Made by a program: the position numbers and the translations under genes. This document shows, piece by piece, positions 9,101 to 16,007 of a DNA stretch of 26,425 nucleotides. Within the stretch, counting starts at the first letter, position 1, and every line of letters begins with the position of its first letter. The notes beneath the pieces are model-generated. The model had not been told where the DNA came from, made no database searches, and saw nothing but the letters and a program-made list of their open reading frames with translations. Source of the DNA: S012-135 sp964423785 (lineage in GTDB: Bacteria; Desulfobacterota; Desulfobulbia; Desulfobulbales; S012-135). The DNA is taken from NCBI GenBank assembly GCA_964423785.1, contig CAYRGZ010000018.1, positions 1-26,425 of the forward strand, in the 5' to 3' direction.

Positions 9101-11523
9101 GCCTGACCTGCCACGATCCGGCCTCCTATCCGCGTCCGGCCATCCATCATGACGGTGTGCGGGCCCAGGCCGGTCTATGCGATACCTGCCACACGACCAG
9201 CGAGGTTGGGCCGACGGTCGCTAACATCCGGCAGCTGGCCTGCGTGGTCTGCCACGTGGACGGGAACGCCAACGGCGTGGCCATCGTCAGCCTGCGGCTC
9301 TCCAAGATCACCGGTTCGGAGCCGACGAGCTTGGTGAACGCCAACGCCACCGTTGGTTCCACCACGACCGACGGCAACGGTTACCTGGCCTCGCACCGGA
9401 TCAACGGCAGCAGCCCCATCGCCATCTACGATTTCCGGGCCTGCTTCGATTGCCATTCGGGCAACAACCCGAACTATCCGGCGGCCCCAGTGATCGCGCC
9501 GTTCCACGGCTTCCCGGGCGATCTCTCCCTTGAGCACATCGCCTATAGGGACAGCAGTGGCAAGACGGTCGGCACCAACCGGACGATCATCGGCGGCGGG
9601 TCGGTGCTGGTGGCCGATGAGAACAACAACGGCGATGCCCTGCCGCGGGTGTTCATGAACGAGCATCCGGGCCACAAGCACTTCCGCCGGTTCGCGGCCA
9701 ACATGCGGGCCCGGAGTTCCAAGAACGGTTATTCCGACAACGAGCGGCTCTATGACGGCAATCCGTACAACAACCGCAACGCCACCAACAGCGCCTTGAA
9801 TACTACGGTGGATGTCCTGTTCCACAAGGGAGGCGTGACCTTTGCCAACGGCTTCGATCCGTGCCAGGAGGCCGGCAAGTGCGGCGGTAATTTCGGAACC
9901 GACATGGTGCCGCTCTCCGGCTACGACCTGACCATTGCCACGGTGCCGCACACCCGGTTCGGCACCAACCTGGGCACCAACTTCAAAAACGTGCCCTACA
10001 TGCCGAATATTCCATATCCCGCTCTGCCGGATGACGTGACCATCACCCTGGCCGAGTGGGACGGTTCCACCCTGACAGTGGAGGCGACCAACACGGCGCC
10101 CAATGAGACGCTGTCGGTGTGGTACGACGGCAACAACTTGGGCGACATGACCGAGGTGGTGGAGGGGAGCTGGACCTTCAGCGCTCCGTTGGCCTCGTTG
10201 CCGGTGCCCGATGTGGAGGTGCATACCACCAGCAGTCTGGGTGTGAACGCTACCAAGACCATTACCGATACCTCGGTGCCGACCCCGGCCACCGCCGTGG
10301 ATGACAACCTCAGCGCTGCTGCCTCCGGAGTCACCAATCTGGATGTCTTGGCCAACGACTCCGGAACGGCGATCAGCATCATCAGCGTCACCCAGCCGTC
10401 CCTCGGTTCGGTGGCCATCGCCGGCGGTGGCTCGAGCATCGACTACACCGGAGCCGGTGCGGGCAATACCAGCTTCACCTACACCATCCAGGGCTCCACG
10501 GGTGGTCCGTCTACGGCCACGGTCAACCTGACCGTGACCGTCAACCAGCCGCCGGCCTTCGGCAGTGCCAGCTACACTGCGCCGAATGCGACCGAGGGCC
10601 AAGCGTACTCCACCACGGTGGCTCAGGATGCCACCGATCCGGAAGGTGATCCGATCACCTATTCGGATAACGGTGCTGGTACCACCTGTACCTGGACTTC
10701 GGTGGCCGCCGACGGCACCATTTCCGGTACGCCGGGTGCGGGAGACGTGGGTAGCTGCGTAGTGCGGGTGAAGGCCACGGCCACCGGCGGCTCCGATACC
10801 GCCGACGTGAACATCACGGTCGATCCGGCGCCGAGTGGCGATACCAGCTACTCCAACTCCGGTCAGACCATCACCCTGTACAGCGATGCGGGCTACTCCA
10901 ACCCGATCGACGTGAAGAACACGGTGCTCAGCACCGGCACCACCTACTACGTGGAGGTGACGAGTACAACGGTTAAGGATGCCAGTAACAAGAATCAGCT
11001 ACGGGTAAATGACGCCTATGGCAACCGTCCGGTGGACACCACCTTCAAACAGACCTCGACCTCGTCGCCGTACACCTACCGGCAGTCGTTCTCCGTCAAC
11101 GCGCCCGGTGTCTACAGCATCGAGGCCCAGGTGGACGACGGCAACAACACCTGCAAGATCGCCGGGCTGGATTTCGTCGTGGGCGGCGGTGAGTACATCA
11201 AGACCTACTCGGATTCTTCGTACACGACGGAATCGACCACTTTCGCGGTTGGACAGACGGTCTATGTCGAGGCCTACTCCGCCGCCTTTACCGACGGCAC
11301 GCCGGACGCCGGTCAATCCAAGGTGGATGTGGGTGACTTCGTCAACGGTAAGACCAACCCGAATATTTCGGTGAGCAAGGCTGGCACCAAGACCTATCGG
11401 ATGTCGTTCACCATGCCTGCGGGCTATGGTTCCTCCGGCGAGTACGTGGGCCTGAAGATCCGGTGGAAGGATTCTGGCGGCACCACGCTGGGTAAGCCGG
11501 AAATGGTGGTGAAGATTCAGTAG
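3181..11523 (+). CDS. Giant multihaem c-type cytochrome, C-terminal part after the gap
   Basis: This is the continuation of the cytochrome, open at its 5' end, with 2,780 visible residues and a TAG stop at 11521-11523. I count 64 CXXCH motifs, giving 88 with the pre-gap part. Order: a four-haem block with a HSHVH motif (3181-3470), four tandem three-haem modules (about 3690-4605), a second HSHVH block (4615-4910), scattered haems to 6250, a haem-poor segment of about 270 residues with an Ig-like tail (6250-7100), a second haem field (7160-9460) with a third HSHVH block near 8575-8870, and a second copy of the haem-poor segment (to 10007). The tail is haem-free: Ig-like (10015-10275), Big_9/cadherin-like with an LDVLANDSG signature (10290-10545), cadherin-like with an ATDPEGDPITY signature (10546-10830), and two short beta-rich domains (10840-11520). 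The tail suggests surface anchoring or polymer contacts, which is inferred. A CPTCG motif near 7060 lacks the haem His. Confidence 0.93.
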   Translation, partial: CVDCHGAYFPNHSHVHDVAYNPATDTSQPSQQGCATCHNDAGAGLATWSAILTEHFSDCNTCHGYADADGKGTPPLSTVQNTIATGTNVTCATCHTPKVPDVQHGVDHVGQGLVTMATACSGCHVDPANQFTNPNDPKVHNGCSTCHNASDNSLKGSAAGHGLNDAGFGNPNTCETCHGSFEAKHAGVDHSAAASLATDCSGCHTGTAGTTTGMPVSATDNMVHDACATCHGTTGALVGSAAGNTSPNSCNDCHGDFASKHAAVDHSTKASLSTSCSACHDGTQGTTTGMPVDAANNKVHDSCATCHGSTGALVSIAAGNTDPNECVTCHGGFGSGVHTAVDHSQAASLATDCSGCHTGTAGTTTGMPVSATDNMVHDACTTCHGTTGALVGSAAGNTSPNSCNDCHGDFASKHAGVDHSGAVSLSADCAACHDGTQGLASGMVVDPANDKVHDACATCHGSDGTLVGSAAGNTAPNECVDCHGAYFPNHSHVHDVRFDAALDLGQPSSTPCANCHNDNGGSLATWNDIYVEHLSSCDTCHAYTDADGQGTPPLSTVQNTIATGTAVHCLTCHTPKTAPAGHGGHPQPDVIAQKAAACTVCHDNDPSAPKAVVNDIHKGDCNNCHDASSGPPTLRNPVPPNAVAIVRGGDCVTCHGSGYTHDVFEAGTSHSKITFGDPALPGVDTSTCGACHSTRANGSADAEAIHMTDAKAGGRTWACEICHNNPEFNGLISDAINGTGVYASRPGGAVYCTDCHEYNDGVNPTLTPYAHVFPHGNRRHNIQGINNCVVCHSDLDVINGIHIPGAVSGSNSCDTCHGSTDPNVSATIAAGGGNCGDCHGEQYVHTYAGAPAHDITVNGASCAGCHTVGTFSEIVATHRDTCATCHGSSDPTVQNVIANANGGNVGCLDCHSGAGAAHHASAKAQAGLCETCHDNSQVGPTVANIRQLACVVCHVDANANGVAIVSLRLSKITGSEPTSLVNANATVGSTTTDGNGYLASHRINGSSPIAIYDFRACFDCHSGNNPNYPAAPVIAPFHGFPGDLSLEHIAYRDSSGKTVGTNRTIIGGGSVLVADENNNGDALPRVFMNEHPGHKHFRRFAANMRARSSKNGYSDNERLYDGNPYNNRNATNSALNTTVDVLFHKGGVTFANGFDPCQEAGKCGGNFGTDMVPLSGYDLTIATVPHTRFGTNLGTNFKNVPYMPNISVPTSSDTVVITQAIWTESTTTPGVGDLVIRATTSSRNNPNLVYAGTLGAVVGNHYEWIVTDVAYTASVTVTSSEGGSATVNVDNRTCPTCGDGGGDPAANHANYNAVPNATLNDGTPCSDCHVNGNLADFHYTKAVSCTWCHGSPVSGVDPYNLNLATVVCTDCHTVDPAVHPTDVMPDHSTFLLTTDSQCVSCHTGDVQSVVHAANGCSNCHDSSFNLKAGANGYGDATRHTLGGSSSCSVCHPNRAADFQNHLTPTHANVAGTASCQSCHTGDIPTVVHASCTSCHTDIVADGTLRAGTVGDASGHTKGTPSACADCHPSRAADFFNHTSPVDHVAKGHVTATTGATPTTNCAGCHNPADTINDSVAHNGQCADCHTPTTGVLRIGQSAPPFGDASFGAGDCMNCHGSYGYFEAHKHKDNHIVALDPSDLGQDTSQPCSDCHNDSGNSLASFADILVEHDTDGTKDGVGACVTCHDSTRNVNVDSAYTDIQDVIANGVAPIHCLTCHADKAAPNTHGGHTEGDGTFTWEPLCESCHGIGGNSNAAPQGEIIAGVHSNNCGFCHQGGVGGATLIGSAANATWGNLPHACTECHTTYFAGHSHVHDVAFDSGVDLAQDAPGTPCASCHDDAGAALGNWNAILTEHLGTCDTCHQYVDDGKGTPPQTTVESTILSGTGVTCTTCHTPKLTPNTHGGHGADFGKDAVCTTCHTGANVVVDIHHNDCSICHNGTPSRDTEKQGDPANGVDGDATLANGTAAAGTWSSVSCLTCHDPASYPRPAIHHDGVRAQAGLCDTCHTTSEVGPTVANIRQLACVVCHVDGNANGVAIVSLRLSKITGSEPTSLVNANATVGSTTTDGNGYLASHRINGSSPIAIYDFRACFDCHSGNNPNYPAAPVIAPFHGFPGDLSLEHIAYRDSSGKTVGTNRTIIGGGSVLVADENNNGDALPRVFMNEHPGHKHFRRFAANMRARSSKNGYSDNERLYDGNPYNNRNATNSALNTTVDVLFHKGGVTFANGFDPCQEAGKCGGNFGTDMVPLSGYDLTIATVPHTRFGTNLGTNFKNVPYMPNIPYPALPDDVTITLAEWDGSTLTVEATNTAPNETLSVWYDGNNLGDMTEVVEGSWTFSAPLASLPVPDVEVHTTSSLGVNATKTITDTSVPTPATAVDDNLSAAASGVTNLDVLANDSGTAISIISVTQPSLGSVAIAGGGSSIDYTGAGAGNTSFTYTIQGSTGGPSTATVNLTVTVNQPPAFGSASYTAPNATEGQAYSTTVAQDATDPEGDPITYSDNGAGTTCTWTSVAADGTISGTPGAGDVGSCVVRVKATATGGSDTADVNITVDPAPSGDTSYSNSGQTITLYSDAGYSNPIDVKNTVLSTGTTYYVEVTSTTVKDASNKNQLRVNDAYGNRPVDTTFKQTSTSSPYTYRQSFSVNAPGVYSIEAQVDDGNNTCKIAGLDFVVGGGEYIKTYSDSSYTTESTTFAVGQTVYVEAYSAAFTDGTPDAGQSKVDVGDFVNGKTNPNISVSKAGTKTYRMSFTMPAGYGSSGEYVGLKIRWKDSGGTTLGKPEMVVKIQ
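3690..4606 (+). repeat. Four tandem three-haem modules (76-77 codons each)
   Basis: Equivalent points (end of GGGCAT or GGCAT) fall at 3821, 4049, 4280 and 4508, giving periods of 228, 231 and 228 bp. Each unit encodes a PNxCxxCHG haem, a VDHS...CxxCHxGT haem and a VHDxCxTCHG haem, then LVGSAAGN. Units 1 and 3 are the closest pair at nucleotide level (about 459 bp apart), so the array probably grew by two-unit duplication. A fifth, incomplete unit runs into the gap at 3079. Confidence 0.9.
6067..6794 (+). repeat. 728-bp identical intragenic repeat, copy 1
   Basis: This segment is identical, in line-by-line comparison by eye, to 9280-10007 (offset 3213). It encodes a one-haem, haem-poor domain of about 243 residues containing HKHFRRF and CGGNFGTDM. 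Left of it the two copies differ mainly at synonymous sites. Right of it they diverge at once into different Ig-like domains. Such sharp edges suggest recent gene conversion or recombination within the gene. Confidence 0.9.
9280..10007 (+). repeat. 728-bp identical intragenic repeat, copy 2
   Basis: Second copy of the segment at 6067-6794. It carries the last CXXCH of the protein (near 9445) and leads directly into the haem-free adhesin-like tail. No base difference from copy 1 was seen. Confidence 0.9.
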
Positions 11524-11579
11524 GCGAAGAGTCGGGGGCTGTTCAGGAAGTCCTCTCTTGAGCGGCTGCTGATTAAAAG

Positions 11580-11608
11580 TTGTCAACCAATATCGGAAAA
11601 GCTATACT
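11580..11608 (+). promoter_or_regulatory. Sigma70 promoter for the DUF1566 gene
   Basis: A -35 box TTGTCA (11580-11585) and a -10 box TATACT (11603-11608) are separated by exactly 17 bp, with expected initiation near 11615. It sits about 36 bp upstream of the ATG at 11645. This separates the gene from the cytochrome as its own transcription unit. Confidence 0.7.
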
Positions 11609-11644
11609 TACGAGAAAAGAGTTTTTACCAACGAGGTGACGGAC

Positions 11645-12238
11645 ATGAAAAAAGCAGGCATGCTTTCCATGGCATTGGTGGCGGGGACACTGGCAGCGGC
11701 GACTCTCGCCTGGGCCGGCGGCGGGGTTATCGACTTGCCGGCGACCGGGCAGAAGTCCTGTTGGGATACCCTGGGAAAACCGATCCCTTGCGAAGGGACG
11801 GGAATGGACGGTGAGACCCAGGTCGGCACACCGTGGCCCGAACCGCGGTTTACCGTGGAAGGGGACTGCGTGACCGATAATCTCACTGGACTCATTTGGG
11901 CCAAGAATGCTAATCTGCCGGGCCATCCCATGCCGTGGGCCGATGCTCTCAAGTGGGTGCAGGAACTGAACGAGAACGGCGGGTTGTGCGGCCTCACCAA
12001 CTGGCGGCTGCCGACCATCGTCGAGTTGGGCCTGTTGCCCAACAAGGAGCAGCCCGACTCGGCTGCTTGGCTGAACGAGCAAGGCTTCGAGAATGTGGTC
12101 GGCTACAACTACTGGTCCTCCACCACCCGAGCCAACCATCTGGAGCACGCCTGGCGGGTGCAGATGAACTACGGCTACTGGCTGGGGAGCAACAAACAGA
12201 CCAATGCCTACGTCTGGCCCGTCTCCTCGGGGGACTGA
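11645..12238 (+). CDS. Exported DUF1566 (Lcl C-terminal-like) domain protein
   Basis: A 197-residue exported protein. ATG at 11645 has GAGG at 11633-11636, a spacing of 8. Residues 1-24 are a signal peptide ending AWA. The mature part shows the landmarks of the DUF1566/Lcl fold (PF07603): CVTDNLTGLIWAKN, WADALKWV, TNWRLPTIVEL, YNYWSSTT and a terminal VWPVSSG. This family occurs in secreted and surface proteins, some implicated in adhesion; no enzymatic activity is established for it. It has its own promoter and terminator directly after the cytochrome gene, so it may be a surface partner but is not necessarily co-transcribed. Cysteines near residues 38, 48 and 75 could form disulphides. Confidence 0.9.
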   Translation: MKKAGMLSMALVAGTLAAATLAWAGGGVIDLPATGQKSCWDTLGKPIPCEGTGMDGETQVGTPWPEPRFTVEGDCVTDNLTGLIWAKNANLPGHPMPWADALKWVQELNENGGLCGLTNWRLPTIVELGLLPNKEQPDSAAWLNEQGFENVVGYNYWSSTTRANHLEHAWRVQMNYGYWLGSNKQTNAYVWPVSSGD

Positions 12239-12275
12239 TTCTCTGTCCATACGTTTGTGCCACCAGTCGTTCATG

Positions 12276-12307
12276 AAAGGCACCGGTTTCGAGCTGGTGC
12301 CTTTTTT
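12276..12307 (+). terminator. Rho-independent terminator after the DUF1566 gene
   Basis: AAAGGCACC (12276-12284) and GGTGCCTTT (12296-12304) form a stem followed by an uninterrupted T run to 12307. It lies 38 bp past the stop codon. The T run abuts the 94-bp dispersed repeat. Confidence 0.85.
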
Positions 12308-12401
12308 GATGGAATCGTAAAAACTACGATTCCATCGAGTTCACGGTTTGCAACCCGTTGAATTATCGTGTCAGACCTGCGCTGACTACGAGTTTTTACG
12401 G
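12308..12401 (+). repeat. 94-bp dispersed repeat, copy A
   Basis: It begins with a perfect 12-bp hairpin, GATGGAATCGTA (12308-12319) and TACGATTCCATC (12325-12336). A conserved body with CAACCCGTTG and TATCGTGTCAGACCTG follows, ending TTTTTACGG. It aligns without gaps to 21625-21718 at roughly 82-85% identity by eye. A third copy starts at 26409. No protein is encoded. Placement after gene ends fits a REP- or MITE-like intergenic element. Confidence 0.85.
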
Positions 12402-12559
12402 CTTCATCTTTTTTGTCTTCGGATGATGCGTCGTCACCTGATTGCCGTGCCTGGGTGGTCACCTTTCCGCTCTGTACTCTGCGGCAGGCGCGCCCTCTTT
12501 CCCTTTTTCCTTGTGCCACGAATTGGCAATTTGATTGATGGCAACATGGAGTTGGTTTG
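12402..12559. other. Intergenic stretch before the NosD-like gene, no clear feature
   Basis: Between the dispersed repeat and the ATG at 12560 I see no convincing gene. The ribosome binding site GGAG is at 12548-12551. A GG-N10-GC arrangement at 12456-12471 matches sigma54 spacing but little else of the consensus. The promoter of the following gene group probably lies here but cannot be placed. Confidence 0.5.
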
Positions 12560-15070
12560 ATGCGAAACCGGTTAAATAGCGTATTGTTCTGGTTCGCTTT
12601 CGTGCAGGTTGTCTTTTGCGGTCTTGGTCATGCCGCCACGGAGATCAATGAGCCGGCGGTGATCGGCGAAGACACGACGTGGACGGGCTCGGTGCGGGTT
12701 GGGGCGGACGTTCTGGTGTTGCCGGGAGCGGTTCTCACCATTGCGCCGGGTACCGAGGTGACCGTTCTTGCCAGCGAGTCCACCAAGACCCAGCCGGAGT
12801 ATCTCTCGTCCCTGACCGAGATTACGGTGCGGGGTGAATTGCGGGCGTTGGGAGAAGAAGGCGCGCCCATTCGTTTTCGGTACGAGGGCGAGCAGCAGGA
12901 TGGAGCAGGTCAGTGGGCCGGGATCAACGTTGACGGCGGTCGGGTGCGGTTGGCGTACTGTACGGTCAGTCAGGCGGAGTCCGGCGTGGTGGTCTGGGAT
13001 GGCAGCGCTGCGGTACGGCGGAGCCGGTTGGTGGCAAACCGGACCGGACTGAGTGTATTGGGAAGCGGTGCAGAGGCTCGCGTCTTCGATACGGAGATCA
13101 CGGACAACGAGTACGGGATCGTCGTGACCGAGGGCGGCAGGGTGGATCTGGAAAACAGTGCTCCCCGAGGGAACCATCAGCAGGACCGTTTGGAATGGAA
13201 GGGAGAGGGGTATCGGCCGTCGGCGCCGGTGCCCGAGGTGGAGGTGTCGAAGTTGACCTCGCCGTACCAGAGCGAATCGCTGTTGGGTACGGTGGTGTGG
13301 AAGGACCATGTGGTGGTGAACGGCGTGATCCGGGTGCCGGCGAAGAGCCGGTTGATCATCATGCCGGGAACGGTGGTGGAGTTCACCCGTGCGGACAGCA
13401 ACGGAGACGGCATTGGCGAGAACGGGCTGTTGGTGATGGGGATGCTGGTGGCGAAGGGGACCAAGGATCGCCCCATAGTTTTCCGGTCGGCGGCGAAGGA
13501 TCGTCGGATGGGGGACTGGGACGCCATCAACATCTACGTTTCGGACGGGTTCCAGAATCTGTTGGAATACTGCATCATCGAGGATGCATACCGTGGCCTG
13601 CATTTCCATTTTTCCAACGTGCTGGTGAGCCACGTGGAGGTGCGGAACAACTACCGTGGTCTGCAGTTCCAGGAATCGCTGGTGACCATCGAGGAGAGCT
13701 ACATCCACGGGAACAAGAACGCGCTGCGGGCCCGGGATTCGGAGCTGGTGTTCCGGGGTAACCGGGTGTACGACAACCTGAGTGGACCGAACATCTTCCG
13801 GGTGACCGGCCTGGTGGAGGACAACGTGATCGCGGGGAACCTGGGTGACGGGTTACGGGTGCGCGAGGGTGCAGTGGAGGTGAGCGGCAACGCGATCATC
13901 GGTAACCGAGACGGGGTTCTGGTTGCGTATGCCAATTACGGTGAATGCACGGGCAACGTGGTGTCGGGCAACGCGGAGCGGGGTATTATCCTCAAGGGGA
14001 CGGACAACGTGCGGGTGGAGGGGAACTTCATCCAGGGGAACGGCACCAACGGTATCAGCCTGCTGCGGGCCCGGGCGACGATCATCCACAATCAGATAGC
14101 GAACAACGGGGGCAGGGGTATCGGCATCCAGTCGTTCGACGGCCAGATCCGGCGTAACAACCTGCTCGGGAACCGGGAGTACGACCTGGGGCTTGAAGGG
14201 ACGATGGACATCGACGCGCGGGAGAACTACTGGGGCGGAGCGGATCTCGGTCGGGTGATCTACGACCGGCGGGACGAGCCGACCCGGGGTCAGGTGCAGT
14301 ACGAGCCGGTGCTGCCGGCGCCGGTTCCCTTCACATGGCCCCGACCCGACGTGCTCGTCGATACCGTCTGGGAGGGGGTGATCCTGCTGCCGCCCCGGGT
14401 CAAGAGCCGCCCCAGAAGCAAGCTGACCATCCGGCCGGGTACGACCGTTCGGATGAGTCGTGATGGTCTGCTCTGGTTGGAGGGCGTCCTCGAGGCCGTC
14501 GGCATGCCGGAGAAACGCATCGTGTTCACCGCGGCCGAGGACGTAAACGGTGTGTACTGGAACCAAATGACCACCGAGATGTCCAAGGCGGTCTACCGGT
14601 ATTGTGATTTCGAGAATGCCAGCATGGCCGTGCACAGTCATTTCTCTCACGTGGAGATCAGGGGATGTCGATTCCGCGACAACGAGAGCGGCTTCCGTTT
14701 TCGGGGCGGACCGGTGCTGGTGGAAGACAGCCGATTCGAAGGCAACGATTACGGCATCGTCTGTTATCTCGCCCGTGGCACGGTACGGGGGTGCAGTATC
14801 CGCAACAATGGCATCGGCATTCTGGTACGGGCGGAACAGCGTGGCGGTATGCACGTCAATGGCAACAACATCGTCGATAACCGCCATTACAACATCAGGA
14901 TGGGCGATTTCAATACCGGCGGCAATATCGATGCCCGGAACAACTGGTGGGGGAATGGGGATCCAACGGTGAAGCTGTTCGATGAGCGTTTGGAACCGGG
15001 GGTCGGATTCGTTGATTTCGAACCGGTCGCCACCGAACCGTTCGCCATCGCTGTTCCTGTTTGGCAGTAA
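12560..15070 (+). CDS. Exported NosD-like right-handed beta-helix protein (copy 1)
   Basis: An 836-residue protein. ATG at 12560 has GGAG at 12548-12551, a spacing of 8; the TTG three bases upstream is less likely. Residues 1-25 are a signal peptide (GLGHA). The mature protein consists of parallel beta-helix coils (PbH1/NosD type), with many xxNxxGIxVxxS-type rungs. Three modules each open with a PGTxV strand (near residues 55, 270 and 620). The last two close with an NYWG or NWWG motif. There is no CXXCH haem site. NosD itself helps copper-centre assembly in nitrous oxide reductase, but this fold also serves carbohydrate enzymes and surface proteins, so function here is unknown. Residues 25-608 are encoded by DNA identical to that in the gene at 16661. 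It is first of four closely spaced same-strand genes. Confidence 0.9.
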   Translation: MRNRLNSVLFWFAFVQVVFCGLGHAATEINEPAVIGEDTTWTGSVRVGADVLVLPGAVLTIAPGTEVTVLASESTKTQPEYLSSLTEITVRGELRALGEEGAPIRFRYEGEQQDGAGQWAGINVDGGRVRLAYCTVSQAESGVVVWDGSAAVRRSRLVANRTGLSVLGSGAEARVFDTEITDNEYGIVVTEGGRVDLENSAPRGNHQQDRLEWKGEGYRPSAPVPEVEVSKLTSPYQSESLLGTVVWKDHVVVNGVIRVPAKSRLIIMPGTVVEFTRADSNGDGIGENGLLVMGMLVAKGTKDRPIVFRSAAKDRRMGDWDAINIYVSDGFQNLLEYCIIEDAYRGLHFHFSNVLVSHVEVRNNYRGLQFQESLVTIEESYIHGNKNALRARDSELVFRGNRVYDNLSGPNIFRVTGLVEDNVIAGNLGDGLRVREGAVEVSGNAIIGNRDGVLVAYANYGECTGNVVSGNAERGIILKGTDNVRVEGNFIQGNGTNGISLLRARATIIHNQIANNGGRGIGIQSFDGQIRRNNLLGNREYDLGLEGTMDIDARENYWGGADLGRVIYDRRDEPTRGQVQYEPVLPAPVPFTWPRPDVLVDTVWEGVILLPPRVKSRPRSKLTIRPGTTVRMSRDGLLWLEGVLEAVGMPEKRIVFTAAEDVNGVYWNQMTTEMSKAVYRYCDFENASMAVHSHFSHVEIRGCRFRDNESGFRFRGGPVLVEDSRFEGNDYGIVCYLARGTVRGCSIRNNGIGILVRAEQRGGMHVNGNNIVDNRHYNIRMGDFNTGGNIDARNNWWGNGDPTVKLFDERLEPGVGFVDFEPVATEPFAIAVPVWQ
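12632..14385 (+). repeat. 1,754-bp identical direct repeat, copy 1
   Basis: Identical by inspection to 16760-18513 (offset 4128). It starts exactly at the signal peptide/mature junction and ends in the opening strand of the third beta-helix module. Sequences diverge abruptly on both sides. Confidence 0.92.
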
Positions 15071-15117
15071 GACCGTTGAAAAACGAGCCGCCCGCAGCCC
15101 GATGAGGCGAAACGGTC
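15071..15117 (+). other. Inverted repeat between the NosD-like and transthyretin-like genes
   Basis: GACCGTT (15071-15077) and AACGGTC (15111-15117) flank a GC-rich 33-nt loop right after the stop codon at 15070. No T run follows. It could be an mRNA-processing or attenuation hairpin. Confidence 0.3.
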
Positions 15118-15194
15118 GCAGGCGGCGCATCGACCGGCTTTCGGTGGAACCTCGGATCGCGAAACTTGTCGATTACATCAATAGGAAACTGGCC

Positions 15195-15932
15195 ATGGTC
15201 AGAAATGTTCTTGTGATGCTTCTATGGATCGCCCTGCTGCCATCATCGGTGGTGTGGGGGAGCGAATTCGCCCTGGTCAAGAGCACGGTGCTCGATGTGG
15301 ATGGCAAGCCGGTGGCTGGAGCCTATATCTTCTTTTACGACAGCGAGGACACCAAGCGAGCGGTGGACTTGGTATCGCCGGTCACTGGTCGGGACGGGAC
15401 CTGCGAGAAAGAGGTGCCCCCCGGACGCTACTGGGCCGTGGCCCGGCTGAAGAAAAACCGCGAGTTCGACATGGGGCCGCTGCTCATCGAAGACAAGTTT
15501 TCCGGCGATCCCGTGATCCTCGATCTCAAGCCCGGCGATCGGGTGGACCTCACCTTCACGGTGATGGATCTGCTGGATACCATTCGCACCAAGACTAAGA
15601 AACGGAAGGACCTGTGGCGGGTGACCGGTGTGATCAAAAACGAAAAGGAAGAGGTCCTGCCGGGTACTTTTGCCTTTGCCAATCGGCATCGACATCCGGC
15701 CTCCATGCCCGACTTTTTTTCCGCTTGGACCGATAACGACGGTCGCTTTACCATCTATCTTCCCCCCGGCCGCTATTACCTGGGCGCGGCCGAGAGCTTC
15801 GAACCCGACCGGCGTTACCAGGGAGAGCAGGAGATAACCATCGATGACGGCAACGTGGACGGTATCGTCATCCATCTTCAGGGTGTGGTAAGTCATCGGG
15901 AAGAGGAGGTGCTTCCCCAGGTGGCCCAATGA
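15195..15932 (+). CDS. Exported transthyretin/carboxypeptidase-regulatory-like domain protein
   Basis: A 245-residue protein. I chose ATG 15195 because AGGAA lies at 15183-15187 and a signal peptide follows directly (MVRNVLVMLLWIALLPSSVVWG). The longer open frame, back to 14982, overlaps the preceding gene and lacks a signal. Two beta-sandwich repeats are visible. One is near residues 27-90 (VLDVDGKPVAGAYIFFYD ... VPPGRYWAVAR) and one near 150-215 (GVIKNEKEEVLPGTFAF ... LPPGRYYLGAAE). This is the signature of the CarboxypepD_reg/transthyretin-like fold. Such domains are structural, with no catalytic residues. It lies 124 bp after the NosD-like gene and 75 bp before the binding-protein gene, consistent with one operon. 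It resembles the protein at 20571 in plan. Confidence 0.85.
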   Translation: MVRNVLVMLLWIALLPSSVVWGSEFALVKSTVLDVDGKPVAGAYIFFYDSEDTKRAVDLVSPVTGRDGTCEKEVPPGRYWAVARLKKNREFDMGPLLIEDKFSGDPVILDLKPGDRVDLTFTVMDLLDTIRTKTKKRKDLWRVTGVIKNEKEEVLPGTFAFANRHRHPASMPDFFSAWTDNDGRFTIYLPPGRYYLGAAESFEPDRRYQGEQEITIDDGNVDGIVIHLQGVVSHREEEVLPQVAQ

Positions 15933-16007
15933 TCGATCCTTGAGCTGCGAACTCGCGTTGTGGCACAGAGGAGAGGCAACGTTAAATCAGACGGCGAGGA
16001 AATGGTC

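Noticed and set aside
12456..12471. GG-N10-GC sigma54-like spacing before the first NosD-like gene
   Set aside because: Apart from the spacing, few consensus positions match, so it was not reported as a promoter.
12348..12560. Small ORF ending at the NosD-like start (TGATG overlap)
   Set aside because: It starts inside the dispersed repeat, has no RBS and no recognisable product. The overlap is probably chance.
13853..15130. Minus-strand open frames opposite the NosD-like genes (also 12572-13708, 16739-17836, 17981-18979)
   Set aside because: They are His/Pro/Arg-rich shadows of GC-rich beta-helix coding sequence. They are duplicated only because the underlying DNA is duplicated.
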